DNA of 64,000 nucleotides from Ruminococcus sp. NK3A76 (GCF_000686125.1 NZ_JMMA01000002.1:2976001-3040000), one strand, 5' to 3'. Positions 25,111 to 34,398 are shown, numbered from the stretch's first letter. A program made the numbers and translations. Notes: generated by a model from the letters alone, not told the origin.

Positions 25111-25680
25111 CTAAAGCATATTTTCATAGTGCTCCCACGCCGCCGGTAGCTTGTTCCTTACAAAACGTGCATACGAACATTCGGGGGCGTTTATCATATC
25201 CTTTTCCTTAAGGTATGATGCGACCATTTTGTACCAGCCATCAAGCTGCTCAGGGGTCTTGTCCTCAAACTGGCTCACCCTTAGCCTGCCGTCTGCGATG
25301 TAGCGCTGCATCAGCTCATAAGCATCAGGCACCTCTATGCACCCGACCACATCAAGCGGCACGACACCCAGCCTTGTACAGGGAATGTTCTTAAATGGGA
25401 TATACTCCCCCTCTTTCGCATTGACGGTGTATATGCAGCCGCTCACACCCTGCGATACCTCACGCAGAGCATCGGGGTAAAGCTCGTGATAGACCGGCAC
25501 ATCGCTCCCCTGCTCAAAGCCGTAGGGGAACCAGTAGTACGGCCGCTGCACGGCGTTGCAAAGATACATCGCTGCGACCTGTTCTATTGTCGTAAGATAC
25601 ACATACGGCCTGTCATGGTCTGCCTGCCTGGGGGCAAGCTGCGTCAGCCCTTCGGTGTTGCTGCCGTGGTATAATAGCAT
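25111..25680 (-). CDS. ART-like protein of unknown function, stop codon at a repeat-element junction
   Basis: 189 residues starting MLLYHGSNTEGLTQLAPRQA, then PYVYLTTIEQVAAMYLC. The N-terminal YHGS...L.P...VYLT pattern resembles small ADP-ribosyltransferase-fold proteins (DUF3990-like), a loose resemblance from memory only. SGCIYTV in the middle and a helical C-terminus follow. AAGGAG precedes the ATG. The stop TAG lies in the CTAA flank of repeat copy 2, so the native C-terminus may have been altered. Neighbours are two membrane-anchored proteins, an ABC ATPase and a SUKH gene, which suggests a toxin/immunity or defence cluster but does not show it. Confidence 0.7.
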   Translation of the reverse strand: MLLYHGSNTEGLTQLAPRQADHDRPYVYLTTIEQVAAMYLCNAVQRPYYWFPYGFEQGSDVPVYHELYPDALREVSQGVSGCIYTVNAKEGEYIPFKNIPCTRLGVVPLDVVGCIEVPDAYELMQRYIADGRLRVSQFEDKTPEQLDGWYKMVASYLKEKDMINAPECSYARFVRNKLPAAWEHYENML

Positions 25681-25697
25681 TTCCTTCTCCTTGTCGT

Positions 25698-26363
25698 TTA
25701 TGAGTTTTCTATCACGATACCCGGATATTTCTCTTTCAGCCTTGCGGTCAGCTCTTCATCAAGCGTTATCCTTTTATGTGCGTCACGGCTTATATCATAG
25801 CAGTCAGTTACGCTCAGCTTTGCTATGCTTTTTATCTCAAACAGCCTCTCAGGGTCAAACATCTCATCGTGGACTACCGTAAGCTCCAACGCACTGCACT
25901 CTGTATTGTTCAGGCAGGAAAGATCCTGCACGGTACTGTTTGTTATGCTGACCTTTAACAGCCCGCTATCACTGCAAAGCAAGAGCGTCAGCATACCCTC
26001 TGAGGGCTCATTATCCTCCATAGCCTTGATAGTTATGTCTTTTTGATACAGGGGAAAAGCACTGTCCTCGCCCAGTTTTGAAACAGCATTCAGAGCGCTC
26101 ACGGCATCACGCAGCCCGGCCTCGCTCACCTTGCTGCCATTGAGCGCAAAGTGCAGCGTATAGCCGTCGCCCGACCCGGTTATCCTGTCAAATTCTATGC
26201 TTTCAAGCTGTCTGTCCTCAATGACTGCGGCTATCTCCTTTTTGTACTTCCACGCAAAGGGGCTGTTTAGCTTACTGTAAACACGCACGCCCACAATGAC
26301 CGCCGCTGCCACAACTATCACCACCGCTATCAGCAAAGCTGTTTTTCTTTTATGCGATGTCAT
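25698..26363 (-). CDS. membrane-anchored protein of unknown function
   Basis: 221 residues: short basic N-terminus, one membrane helix (residues about 8-27, TALLIAVVIVVAAAVIVGV), then a 190-residue extracytoplasmic domain with alternating strands and helices. No cysteine lipobox. It lies 4 bases after the ABC ATPase gene stop and 17 bases before the ART-like gene, so the three are probably one transcript. Family not recognised. Confidence 0.78.
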   Translation of the reverse strand: MTSHKRKTALLIAVVIVVAAAVIVGVRVYSKLNSPFAWKYKKEIAAVIEDRQLESIEFDRITGSGDGYTLHFALNGSKVSEAGLRDAVSALNAVSKLGEDSAFPLYQKDITIKAMEDNEPSEGMLTLLLCSDSGLLKVSITNSTVQDLSCLNNTECSALELTVVHDEMFDPERLFEIKSIAKLSVTDCYDISRDAHKRITLDEELTARLKEKYPGIVIENS

Positions 26364-26367
26364 AGCC

Positions 26368-27069
26368 CTACCACTCTATCTCATTTACATCAACAGGTGT
26401 CGGGTTTAGCTTGACATCGACTACCCTGCTGTTTTTTACCCTTATCACCCTGTCGGCCATAGGAACAATTGCGCTGTTGTGGGTGATGACGATGACCGTC
26501 ATGCCCTTTTTGCGGCAGGTGTCCTGCAAAAGCGAGAGTATCTGCTTGCCTGTGGTGTAGTCAAGCGCACCCGTCGGCTCGTCGCAAAGCAACAGCTTCG
26601 GGTTTTTGGCAAGCGCCCTTGCGATAGACACTCTCTGCTGCTCGCCGCCCGAGAGCTGCGAGGGAAAGTTATCAAGCCTGTCTCCCAGCCCCACGCTCAC
26701 AAGCACCTCGGCCGGGTCGAGAGCGTCCTTGCATATCTGCGTTGCAAGCTCGACATTCTCCTTGGCGGTCAGGTTATTTATCAGGTTATAAAACTGGAAC
26801 ACGAATCCTATATCAAAGCGCTTATACTCGGTCAGCCCCCTGTTCGAGAGCTTTGTGATGTCAACGCCGTCCACGGTTATGCTGCCCTCGTCGCAGCGGT
26901 CCATGCCGCCGAGCATATTGAGTATGGTGGTCTTGCCTGCACCCGACGACCCGAGTATCACGGCAAACTCCCCCTTCTCGACCTCAAAGCACACCCCGTC
27001 CGACGCCGTTATCGTCACCTCGCCCATGCGGTAGCGCTTATACACATCTTTAAACTGCACAAATGCCAT
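26368..27069 (-). CDS. orphan ABC transporter ATPase, LolD/MacB-like
   Basis: 233 residues starting [16 protein letters not shown] (GAGGTGAG precedes this ATG; the upstream frame extension lacks a ribosome site). Walker [10 protein letters not shown] near residue 40, Q-loop FQFYNL, signature [14 protein letters not shown], Walker [14 protein letters not shown]-loop ITHNS: complete. This branch normally works with FtsX-type permeases, yet no permease lies next to it; downstream genes encode single-pass anchored proteins instead. It may serve a permease elsewhere, for example the sigma-permease fusion at 1-3164, which has no dedicated ATPase visible here (speculative). Confidence 0.9.
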   Translation of the reverse strand: MAFVQFKDVYKRYRMGEVTITASDGVCFEVEKGEFAVILGSSGAGKTTILNMLGGMDRCDEGSITVDGVDITKLSNRGLTEYKRFDIGFVFQFYNLINNLTAKENVELATQICKDALDPAEVLVSVGLGDRLDNFPSQLSGGEQQRVSIARALAKNPKLLLCDEPTGALDYTTGKQILSLLQDTCRKKGMTVIVITHNSAIVPMADRVIRVKNSRVVDVKLNPTPVDVNEIEW

Positions 27070-27182
27070 ACTCTCACCTCGATACAATTATAGCAGATTT
27101 GGGGAGGTTTGTAAAGAGAAAGCCGAGGGCATAACCCTCGGCTAATATAATTATTTGATCTTTATCTTTACTATATTATCTT

Positions 27183-27728
27183 TCATAAGCCTTTAGATGC
27201 CCAGTATTCATCAATTGCACGGTTAATTTTTCCTATATCCACATTATCGCTTTCACTATAATCCAAATCGGTTTCACTAATTGTCTCTGTTGCACCATTA
27301 AGATCAATATAATAATTCTTTCTTTCTGACGAATTTGATATATCTGTACCAATTAGTGTTACATCAAATAATCTTTGACCTTTATCGCCTAAATAATGAT
27401 GAAATTTATAAATTCTAATACTCATAGGATCCTTAAATCTTTTTGTAACAGTGGCTCTCGTTGCTATTGACTCAAGCAACAAATCCCCATCAACGTTATT
27501 AATTACTGATTGATACAATTCGAGTTCTACATCATTTAATTGTTCAAGTGCGGTCTGTGTGAGTGTTGTAATTTCTTTTGTGGTCGTTGTTGTAGTTGCC
27601 GATGTAGTATTATTAGGATTTATTGTATCTTTACTCTCATTATCTTTGTCTGAAGTATTCATATCGCAACCCGATAAACACACGATTATAACCAGCAGCA
27701 TACAATAAATACATATTTGTTTTTTCAT
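27183..27728 (-). CDS. lipoprotein of unknown function
   Basis: 181 residues: signal peptide with lipobox LSGC (MKKQICIYCMLLVIIVCLSGC), a Thr/Asn-rich linker, then a 110-residue alpha/beta domain ending DEYWASKGL. The composition is more AT-rich than the surrounding genes, as is the next gene (27885), hinting at transfer. No family recognised. Confidence 0.78.
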   Translation of the reverse strand: MKKQICIYCMLLVIIVCLSGCDMNTSDKDNESKDTINPNNTTSATTTTTTKEITTLTQTALEQLNDVELELYQSVINNVDGDLLLESIATRATVTKRFKDPMSIRIYKFHHYLGDKGQRLFDVTLIGTDISNSSERKNYYIDLNGATETISETDLDYSESDNVDIGKINRAIDEYWASKGL

Positions 27729-27884
27729 AAAACCCCCTCCGTTCTTGGATAAAAAAACTCTTCAAGATTTTTAAGGCTATTACATATTATAAATAGCCTG
27801 TGATCAATGCATAAAAACAGCTATCATTACTAATAGCTCTAAAAACCTATAAGTACCATGATCTTTCCCTTGTGTCAGAATTAA

Positions 27885-28328
27885 TCATTCAAAAAAGCTA
27901 AATTCTTTTTTACTTAGTACGAGCTTATACACTAAAAATACTGAGCCTTCTTCATCACCTCCTGCAAAGCTTACATATACTTTATCATCATCCACTTCAA
28001 CAGTCGCTAAACCAAAAGTATATTTTGTTCCCACTATTGTTAATTCTTCTTTGATTTTATCATTTGAATCCGAGAAGGCGTATTCCATATTGTCATCTAA
28101 TGGTATATCTTCGTCAAACCCAACTAATGTATTATCTTTAATTCTAAACTCTTTATTTTCATAATGATTCTCTATCCTTTCTTTAACGTTATCATATTTT
28201 GTTGATGTTGTTGGCGTTATATACGATATATCTGTCATAACATATTTTGTATCAAAATATCTATATCCAAAGAATACAGCAGCTGCTAATACTATTATAG
28301 AACATACAATAATAACATTCTTTTTCAT
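27885..28328 (-). CDS. small membrane-anchored protein under a divergent, XRE-linked promoter
   Basis: 147 residues: MKKNVIIVCSIIVLAAAVFF is one membrane helix, then an acidic extracytoplasmic domain rich in Asp/Tyr strands. GGAGG lies nine bases before ATG 28328. It is read from the minus-strand promoter at 28382-28410, which shares its -35 region with the promoter of the XRE gene at 28471; a dyad at 28356-28373 lies in its leader. It is probably a target of that regulator. Function unknown. Confidence 0.75.
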   Translation of the reverse strand: MKKNVIIVCSIIVLAAAVFFGYRYFDTKYVMTDISYITPTTSTKYDNVKERIENHYENKEFRIKDNTLVGFDEDIPLDDNMEYAFSDSNDKIKEELTIVGTKYTFGLATVEVDDDKVYVSFAGGDEEGSVFLVYKLVLSKKEFSFFE

Positions 28329-28355
28329 CAAAAAAACCTCCTTTTTATTTGAATA

Positions 28356-28373
28356 AACAACAAATATGTTGTT
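28356..28373. promoter_or_regulatory. candidate operator dyad
   Basis: AACAACA-AATA-TGTTGTT is a perfect 7-bp dyad downstream of the minus-strand -10. ATGTTGT recurs at 28421 within the opposite promoter. A likely binding site for the XRE protein encoded at 28471. Confidence 0.55.
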
Positions 28374-28381
28374 ATACTATA

Positions 28382-28410
28382 ATTATAACATCATATACGC
28401 TGTTTGTCAA
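28382..28410 (-). promoter_or_regulatory. promoter of 27885-28328
   Basis: TTGACA, 17-base spacer, TATAAT, minus strand. Its -35 overlaps the -35 of the divergent promoter at 28404-28432. Confidence 0.85.
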
Positions 28411-28432
28411 TACATCTAATATGTTGTATAAT
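28404..28432 (+). promoter_or_regulatory. promoter of the XRE regulator gene
   Basis: TTGTCA, 17-base spacer, TATAAT, plus strand, sharing the tgtcaa bases with the opposing promoter. Confidence 0.85.
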
Positions 28433-28470
28433 AAGTTTGTATCAATAAACAAATTCAGGAGGTGTGCTTT

Positions 28471-28791
28471 GTGCAAAATAATTTATACTTGTATCCAAAC
28501 CTTGTAAAAGTAAGAAAAAGTAAATATACCCAGTCTGAGCTTGCTGCACTGATAGGCATATCTCAGCAGGAGGTCAGCCGGTATGAGAGCGGCGAGGTCA
28601 AAGCGCCGATAAACTACCTGATAGATGTTGCAAACTGCTGCAACGTCAGCGTTGATTATATACTCGGGCGTGAGACCCCGGAATACAACGATAATGATGT
28701 TTTTACCCTCTACAACGCCCTGAATGATAAAAACAAGCTGCGTGTAGACGAGCGCATAAAAACACTTCTCGAATTACAGACAAACAAATGA
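28471..28791 (+). CDS. XRE-family transcriptional regulator
   Basis: 106 residues. GTG at 28471 is chosen because AGGAGG lies eight bases upstream; an in-frame GTG at 28462 overlaps the ribosome site. Residues about 8-65 are a Cro/C1-type HTH (RKSKYTQSELAALIGISQQE, VSRYESGEVKAPINYL), ending with the VDYILGRE that often closes such domains, then a helical tail. It is divergent from the membrane protein at 27885 with overlapping promoters, so auto- and cross-regulation is likely. Confidence 0.9.
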   Translation: MQNNLYLYPNLVKVRKSKYTQSELAALIGISQQEVSRYESGEVKAPINYLIDVANCCNVSVDYILGRETPEYNDNDVFTLYNALNDKNKLRVDERIKTLLELQTNK

Positions 28792-28794
28792 CCG

Positions 28795-28825
28795 ACCCGC
28801 CCTATAAAAGAGCAGATCGGTCATA
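28795..28825. terminator. hairpin between convergent genes
   Basis: GACCGA at about 28790 pairs with TCGGTC at about 28818 around a 20-base loop. The T tract is weak, so its role as a terminator between the XRE gene and the dockerin gene is tentative. Confidence 0.35.
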
Positions 28826-28854
28826 TTCATTTGCATATCATTGTCAGCCGGGCA

Positions 28855-29811
28855 TTATACAAACGTGACAGGCCATTCGGCGAGATACTGCTGCATAAGT
28901 ATGCCGTCCTTAAGATCAACCAGCTTGTCGCCGTTTAGATCAGCGTTGGGAAGATATATCTTAACCGGCCACTGTGCAAGATACTGCTTCATAAGCAAGC
29001 CGTCCTTAAGATCGACCTTGCCGTCGAGGTTAAGGTCGCCGGTGAGCGTCTTCTCCCCGTCGGGAGCCTGCTCCTCAGTCTCGACTTCCTTTGTCTGCAC
29101 CTTGAAGTCAGTGTTCTTGAATTTCTCGGAAACATATACAGTAACTCCGGGCTTGTCGCCTGTCGCAGCTGTTGATGCTTCCTCATCAACTGTTGCGTTT
29201 ACTGTCTCTGTCTGCTTGTGCTCCTCGTTGTTTTTGCAGACTCTTGTTGCAGTCACGGTCTTGTAGTCTTCCGACCATTCGTATGTCGGCTCGCCCCAGT
29301 CGTGGCCGAGAGCCGGCACCTCGACTTCCACTGTCTGCTGCTCGAAGGTCTTTATCTCGAACTCGTCAGACACATATACGTTTACTCCCGGCTCCTCGCA
29401 GGTAGCAGGAGTTGATGCTTCCTCATCGATGTGAGCATCTACTGTCTCGGAATACTGAGCGCCGCAGTTTGTGCAGGTCTTGACACCTGTTAATGTCGAG
29501 TAGTCATCGCTCCATTTGTATTCGGTCTTGTACCATGTGTGCTTTGTGCAGCCTTCGTCGAGATCGGTTTCGTCGGGGTCTTCTTCATGTTCCTCATGGC
29601 CCTGTCCTTGGTCGCCGCCCTGATTATCAATGCTGCAGCCACCACCATCGCTTGCACAAGCATCAAGCCGGAAGCTCTGCGGCACTATCGACAGTATCCC
29701 TGCCACCGTGCCTCCGAACATTTTGTTAAGCGCCTCCTCCGGCAGAGCGCCGAATGAGAGCAGCCCAACGAGCATGAAAGCAACTAACTTTCTGCCAAAG
29801 CTTTTTTTCAT
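28855..29811 (-). CDS. secreted dockerin-domain protein
   Basis: 318 residues. Signal peptide MKKSFGRKLVAFMLVGLLSF, a Cys-containing acidic linker, then two copies of a roughly 80-residue module (TLTGVKTCTNCGAQYSETV; TVTATRVCKNNEEHKQTET) with Cys and ...EEAST.AT.. motifs. The C-terminus is a type I dockerin: DLNLDGKVDLKDGLLMKQYL and DLNGDKLVDLKDGILMQQYL, each a calcium-loop plus helix. Dockerins plug into cohesins of cellulosome-type or cell-surface scaffolds. It starts 38 bases after the giant dockerin gene, probably in one operon. No catalytic domain is visible. Confidence 0.88.
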   Translation of the reverse strand: MKKSFGRKLVAFMLVGLLSFGALPEEALNKMFGGTVAGILSIVPQSFRLDACASDGGGCSIDNQGGDQGQGHEEHEEDPDETDLDEGCTKHTWYKTEYKWSDDYSTLTGVKTCTNCGAQYSETVDAHIDEEASTPATCEEPGVNVYVSDEFEIKTFEQQTVEVEVPALGHDWGEPTYEWSEDYKTVTATRVCKNNEEHKQTETVNATVDEEASTAATGDKPGVTVYVSEKFKNTDFKVQTKEVETEEQAPDGEKTLTGDLNLDGKVDLKDGLLMKQYLAQWPVKIYLPNADLNGDKLVDLKDGILMQQYLAEWPVTFV

Positions 29812-29849
29812 ATTATATCTCCTCCTTATATTAATAATATTATAGTATA

Positions 29850-32800
29850 CTATTTAAGTGTGACCTTCCAGCCCGAAAGCTTCTGCTTTAACAGTAAGCC
29901 GTCCTTAAGATCGACTACACCGTCGCCGGTAACGTCAGCATTTGTCGTGTTTATGCCGACCTTCCAGCCTGCAAGATACTGCTGGAGCATCAGACCGTCC
30001 TTAAGGTCAACCACGCCGTCGCCGTTGACATCGCCGGAGAGCTTCTTGCCGTCGCTCTTGACTATCTTGAAGGTTATGGACTTTGTTCCTGTGAAGTTGC
30101 CCTTGCCTGTCAGTGTCATTGTAGCTGTGCCGGCGTTTGTGTTGTTCGAGTAGGAAACTGTGTAATCAGTGCCCAAAGTGAGCGTCTTGCCGCCGAACTT
30201 GACTGTAGGCGCAGGCTTTATTGCCGAGCCTGTGTATGCATAGGTCGTGTTTACATTTGATACGGCTGTGCTGCTCATGTTTGCTGCGGTTATCTTGAAG
30301 GTTATGACCTTTGAGCCGGTAAAGTTGCCCTTGCCGGTGATAGTCATGGTCACTGTGCCGACATTTGTGTTGTTCTTGTATGTCACTGTGTAGTCAGTGC
30401 CGGCCTTGAGCGTCTTGCCGCTGTAGGTAACTGTCGGTGCAGGGGTCTGTGCAGCACCTGTGTAGGTGTATGTGGTGTTGAGCCCCGAAACTGCTCCACT
30501 GCTCATAGCAACTGTGGTTATGGTGAATGTCATGCTCTTTGTGCCGGTAAAGTTGCCCTTGCCGGTAACAGTAACTGTCGCTGTACCTGCGTTTGTGTTG
30601 TTTGAGTAAGTAACTGTGTAATCCGTGCCGGACTTAAGTGTCGAGCCGCTGAATGTCACTGTCGGTGCAGGTGTCAGCGCCGAGCCTGTGTATGCCGTGC
30701 TCTTTAATAACGACATAGAAGTGTTGCTCATGCTTGCAGGAGTTATCGTGTAGTTGACTTTCTTGATGCCCGTGTAATTGCCCTTGCCGGTGATAGCTAC
30801 AGTCGCCGTGCCTGCGTTTACGTTGTTAGAATAGGTCAGCGTGTAGTCAGTGCCGGCAGTGAGCGTCTTGCCGTTCAGTGTCACGGTAGGAGCAGGCGAG
30901 TAAGAATAGCCTGTGTATACCTTGCTGCTTATAGCTGAAACCGTTGCATTGCTTACATCGGGCAGAGCATTCTTTGTTATGCTGAATGTCACGCTCTTGG
31001 TGCCTGTGTAATTGCCCTTGCCGGTCACTGTTAAGGTAGCAGTACCCACGTTTACGTTATTTGTATAAGAAACTGTATAATCAGTTCCCGATTTAAGCGT
31101 TGTGCTGCCGTACTTAACGGTAGGTGTCGGCTTGATAGCCGAGCCTGTGTATGTATAGCTCGTGCTGACATTTGATACAGCCGTGCTGCTCATGTTTGCA
31201 GCAGTTATTTTGAAAGTTATCGTCTTTGTGCCGGTATAGTTGCCCTTGCCTGTCAGTGTCATGGTAACTGTGCCTACATTTACATTGTTTGCATACGCAA
31301 CAGTGTAGTCTGTGCCTGCTTTGAGCGTCTTGCCGTTGTAGGTAACTGTCGGTGCAGGGGTCTGTGCAGCACCGGTGTAGGTGTAGGTCGTGCTGAGCCC
31401 TGAAACTGCCGTGCTGCTCATGTTAACAATTGTGGACGGAGCGCTTGTTATGCTGAATGTCACGCTCTTTGAGCCTGTATAGCTGCCAATACCTGTGATA
31501 GTTATGGTAGCAGTACCTACATTTGTGTTATTTGAGTAGGAAACCGTGTAGTCAGTTCCCGATTTGAGCGTCTTGCCGCTGCATACTACTGTAGGCACAG
31601 GCTTTATTGCCGAGCCTGTGTATGTATAGCTTGAATTTACGCCGGATACAGATGCGCTGCTGATGTTCACTGTTGCCTTTGCGATAGTAAAGCTAACGCT
31701 CTTTGAGCCGGTGTAGTTTCCTGTACCTGTTACAGTGAGAGTAGCAGTACCTACATTTGTGTTATTTGAGTAGGAAACCGTGTAGTCAGTCCCCGATTTG
31801 AGCGTCTTGCCGCTGCATACTACTGTAGGCACAGGCTTTATTGCCGAGCCTGTGTATGTGTAGCTTGAATTAACGCCGGTTATTGTCGCACTGCTCAGGT
31901 TCACGAGTGCATTCTTGGTAATAGTGAATGTCGTCTTTGCCGAGCCTGTGTAGTTGCCCTTACCTGTTACAGTGAGGGTAGCAGTACCTACATTTGTGTT
32001 ATTTGAGTAGGAAACCGTGTAGTCAGTTCCCGATTTGAGCGTCTTGCCGCTGCATACTACTGTAGGCACAGGCTTTATTGCAGAGCCTGTGTAGGTGTAG
32101 TTTGCGCTTATACCTGAAATAGTCGCACTGCTAAGGCTTGCTGCGGTGATAGAGAATGTCGTGCTTTTTGTGCCGGTGAAATTACCCTTGCCGGTAATTG
32201 TGGCTGTTGCCGTGCCGACATTTGTGTTGCTTGTGTAGGCCACCGTGTAGTCAGTGCCTGATTTGAGTGTCGAGCCGCTGAATGTCACTGTAGGTGCAGG
32301 TGTCAGCGCCGAGCCCGTGTACACCACGCTCTTTACCATAGAAACAGATGTGTTGCTGAAGTTTGCGGGTGTTATGGTGTAGTTTACAGTCTTTGTGCCT
32401 GTGTAGCTGCCCTTGCCGGTGATAGTGATAGTCGCTGTACCTGCGTTTATGTTGTTAGCGTAAGCAAGTGTGTAGTCAGAGTTGGCTGTGAGCGTCTTGC
32501 CGTTTAATGTGACTGTAGGTGCCGGGGAGTATGAATATCCTGTATACACCTTGCTGCTTATGGCTGCAACTGTTGCATTGGTAATGCTCGTGCCTGACGA
32601 TGAGCTGCTCGTGATGCTGAAATTAATGCTCTTTGAGCCGGTGTAATTGCCCTTGCCGGTCACGATAAGGGTCGCAGTGCCAACATTTGTGTTGTTTGAA
32701 TAAGAAACTGTATAATCCGTGCCGGAAACAAGTGTCTTTCCGCTGAGTGTTACAGAAGTCGGAACAGGCTTTATTGCCGAGCCTGTATAGGTGTAGCTTG

Positions 32801-34283
32801 AATTCACGCCGTTAATTGTCGCACCGCTTATGTTGGTAGTTGTAGACGAGCTGCTCGTGATGTTGAAATTAATGCTCTTTGAGCCGGTGTAATTGCCCTT
32901 ACCGTTTACAGTGAGGGTAGCTGTGCCGACATTTGTGTTGTTTGAATAAGAAACTGTATAATCAGTGCCGGAAACAAGTGTCTTTCCGCTGAGTGTTACA
33001 GAAGTCGGTACAGGCTTTATGGCAGAACCGGTGTAGGTATAGCTTGAATTCACGCCGTTAATTGTCGCACCGCTTATGTTGGTAGTAGTGGACGAGCTGC
33101 CTGTGATCTGGAATGTCTTGCTCAACGAGCCTGTGAAGTTGCCTGAACTTGTGGCAGTGACTGTCACAGTCGCAGTGCCGACATTAGTGTTGTTTGAATA
33201 TGATACTGTATAATCAGAGGTATCGACCTTCTTGCGGTTGTACACGACCGAGGGAACAGGCTGTATAGCCGAGCCGGTATATGTATACGAGGAATTAATG
33301 CCACCTATAGCCGCATTTGAAAGATTTTCCTTTGATATCGTGAAGTTAGCAGTCTTCGTGCCGGTGTATGCGCCGTTGCCTGTCAGGGTGACAGTACCTG
33401 TACCGACATTTGTATTGTTTGAATACTTGGCCAAATAATCAGCACCGCTGGTGAGCGTCTTGCCGTTTAATGTAACTGTGAGTGCAGGTGTCTGTTCTTT
33501 GCCATTGTATGTACACTGTGCCGCTGTAACAGATGCACCGGATATGCTTACAGCTGTTGCATCGATAAGAGTGTATGGAACCGAGTTACTTGCAGCGTAT
33601 TTCGCAGCCGACGAACCAGAATAGCACTTGAGCTTGAAACCATCGATCAGATCCTCTTCCGAAGCAAAACCTAATGCCTTACCTTTTTCGCCAATTTCGA
33701 CTTTTTGGGCTATAGTCATTGTCTTAATACCAGTGCAGCCCATAAAGGCTCCTGAACCTATCGATGACAGAGACGACGGGAAGGTAAACGATGTGAGTGA
33801 ACTGCAATTATAGAACGCATTTGACCCTATATTCACAACGCTGTCCGGTATGTTGATAGTTGTAAGGGATGTACAGTTAGCAAACATTCCTTCCGGGATT
33901 TCTTCAAGATTACTCGGCAGAGTAACACTCCTGAGATTTGTACAGTTCGAGAATACATCCACGCCTAAAGTTGTTATCGTACTGGATAAACTTACACTTG
34001 TAAGCGACTGGTTGGCTGAAAAGACATACTTCTCTATTGCCTTTACGGGATATCCTCCCAACGTAGACGGGATAATAAGATTGGACGCATTTCCCCGATA
34101 GCCAACTATTTTGACCTCACCGTTTTTCACATCACACTCAAAATCATCGTATACTTTATATGGTTCAAAGCCGTCCGCCCGTGCCGTCATCACCTGCACA
34201 GGACTGCTTATGCCCGGGAGCTCTGCCCCCACACTTGCTGCAAGCATAGCCGCCGCAGCCATGCCTGATATGAATCTTTTCAT
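29850..34283 (-). CDS. giant secreted protein: LRR head, 15 Ig-like repeats, C-terminal dockerin
   Basis: 1,477 residues starting MKRFISGMAAAAMLAASVG (GGAGG seven bases upstream). Residues about 50-240 are BspA-type LRR_5 repeats (AFYNCSSLTSFTFPSSLSSI). From about 260 to 1,400 there are 15 tandem modules of 70-85 residues with the pattern YTGxAxxPxPTVxxxGKTL, GTDYTVSYSNNTNVGTATL, GKGNYTGS. A type I dockerin ends it (GDVNGDGVVDLKDGLMLQQY, ADVTGDGVVDLKDGLLLKQK). The repeats suggest a long stalk displaying the LRR head from a cohesin scaffold. Repeat pairs 5-6 and 12-13 resemble each other more than their neighbours, suggesting block duplication. Promoter at 34370-34398. Confidence 0.92.
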   Translation of the reverse strand: MKRFISGMAAAAMLAASVGAELPGISSPVQVMTARADGFEPYKVYDDFECDVKNGEVKIVGYRGNASNLIIPSTLGGYPVKAIEKYVFSANQSLTSVSLSSTITTLGVDVFSNCTNLRSVTLPSNLEEIPEGMFANCTSLTTINIPDSVVNIGSNAFYNCSSLTSFTFPSSLSSIGSGAFMGCTGIKTMTIAQKVEIGEKGKALGFASEEDLIDGFKLKCYSGSSAAKYAASNSVPYTLIDATAVSISGASVTAAQCTYNGKEQTPALTVTLNGKTLTSGADYLAKYSNNTNVGTGTVTLTGNGAYTGTKTANFTISKENLSNAAIGGINSSYTYTGSAIQPVPSVVYNRKKVDTSDYTVSYSNNTNVGTATVTVTATSSGNFTGSLSKTFQITGSSSTTTNISGATINGVNSSYTYTGSAIKPVPTSVTLSGKTLVSGTDYTVSYSNNTNVGTATLTVNGKGNYTGSKSINFNITSSSSTTTNISGATINGVNSSYTYTGSAIKPVPTSVTLSGKTLVSGTDYTVSYSNNTNVGTATLIVTGKGNYTGSKSINFSITSSSSSGTSITNATVAAISSKVYTGYSYSPAPTVTLNGKTLTANSDYTLAYANNINAGTATITITGKGSYTGTKTVNYTITPANFSNTSVSMVKSVVYTGSALTPAPTVTFSGSTLKSGTDYTVAYTSNTNVGTATATITGKGNFTGTKSTTFSITAASLSSATISGISANYTYTGSAIKPVPTVVCSGKTLKSGTDYTVSYSNNTNVGTATLTVTGKGNYTGSAKTTFTITKNALVNLSSATITGVNSSYTYTGSAIKPVPTVVCSGKTLKSGTDYTVSYSNNTNVGTATLTVTGTGNYTGSKSVSFTIAKATVNISSASVSGVNSSYTYTGSAIKPVPTVVCSGKTLKSGTDYTVSYSNNTNVGTATITITGIGSYTGSKSVTFSITSAPSTIVNMSSTAVSGLSTTYTYTGAAQTPAPTVTYNGKTLKAGTDYTVAYANNVNVGTVTMTLTGKGNYTGTKTITFKITAANMSSTAVSNVSTSYTYTGSAIKPTPTVKYGSTTLKSGTDYTVSYTNNVNVGTATLTVTGKGNYTGTKSVTFSITKNALPDVSNATVSAISSKVYTGYSYSPAPTVTLNGKTLTAGTDYTLTYSNNVNAGTATVAITGKGNYTGIKKVNYTITPASMSNTSMSLLKSTAYTGSALTPAPTVTFSGSTLKSGTDYTVTYSNNTNAGTATVTVTGKGNFTGTKSMTFTITTVAMSSGAVSGLNTTYTYTGAAQTPAPTVTYSGKTLKAGTDYTVTYKNNTNVGTVTMTITGKGNFTGSKVITFKITAANMSSTAVSNVNTTYAYTGSAIKPAPTVKFGGKTLTLGTDYTVSYSNNTNAGTATMTLTGKGNFTGTKSITFKIVKSDGKKLSGDVNGDGVVDLKDGLMLQQYLAGWKVGINTTNADVTGDGVVDLKDGLLLKQKLSGWKVTLK

Positions 34284-34369
34284 CAAATTTCCTCCTTCAA
34301 AAAGCTCCTTCAAAATAGGATATTATTCCAATAAGTCATAATTTCCCCATTGTAAAATAGTATACATCT

Positions 34370-34398
34370 ATTATAACATTTTTAACTATATTTCTCAA
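34370..34398 (-). promoter_or_regulatory. promoter of the giant dockerin gene
   Basis: TTGAGA, 17-base spacer, TATAAT, minus strand, about 85 bases before the ATG. Confidence 0.75.
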
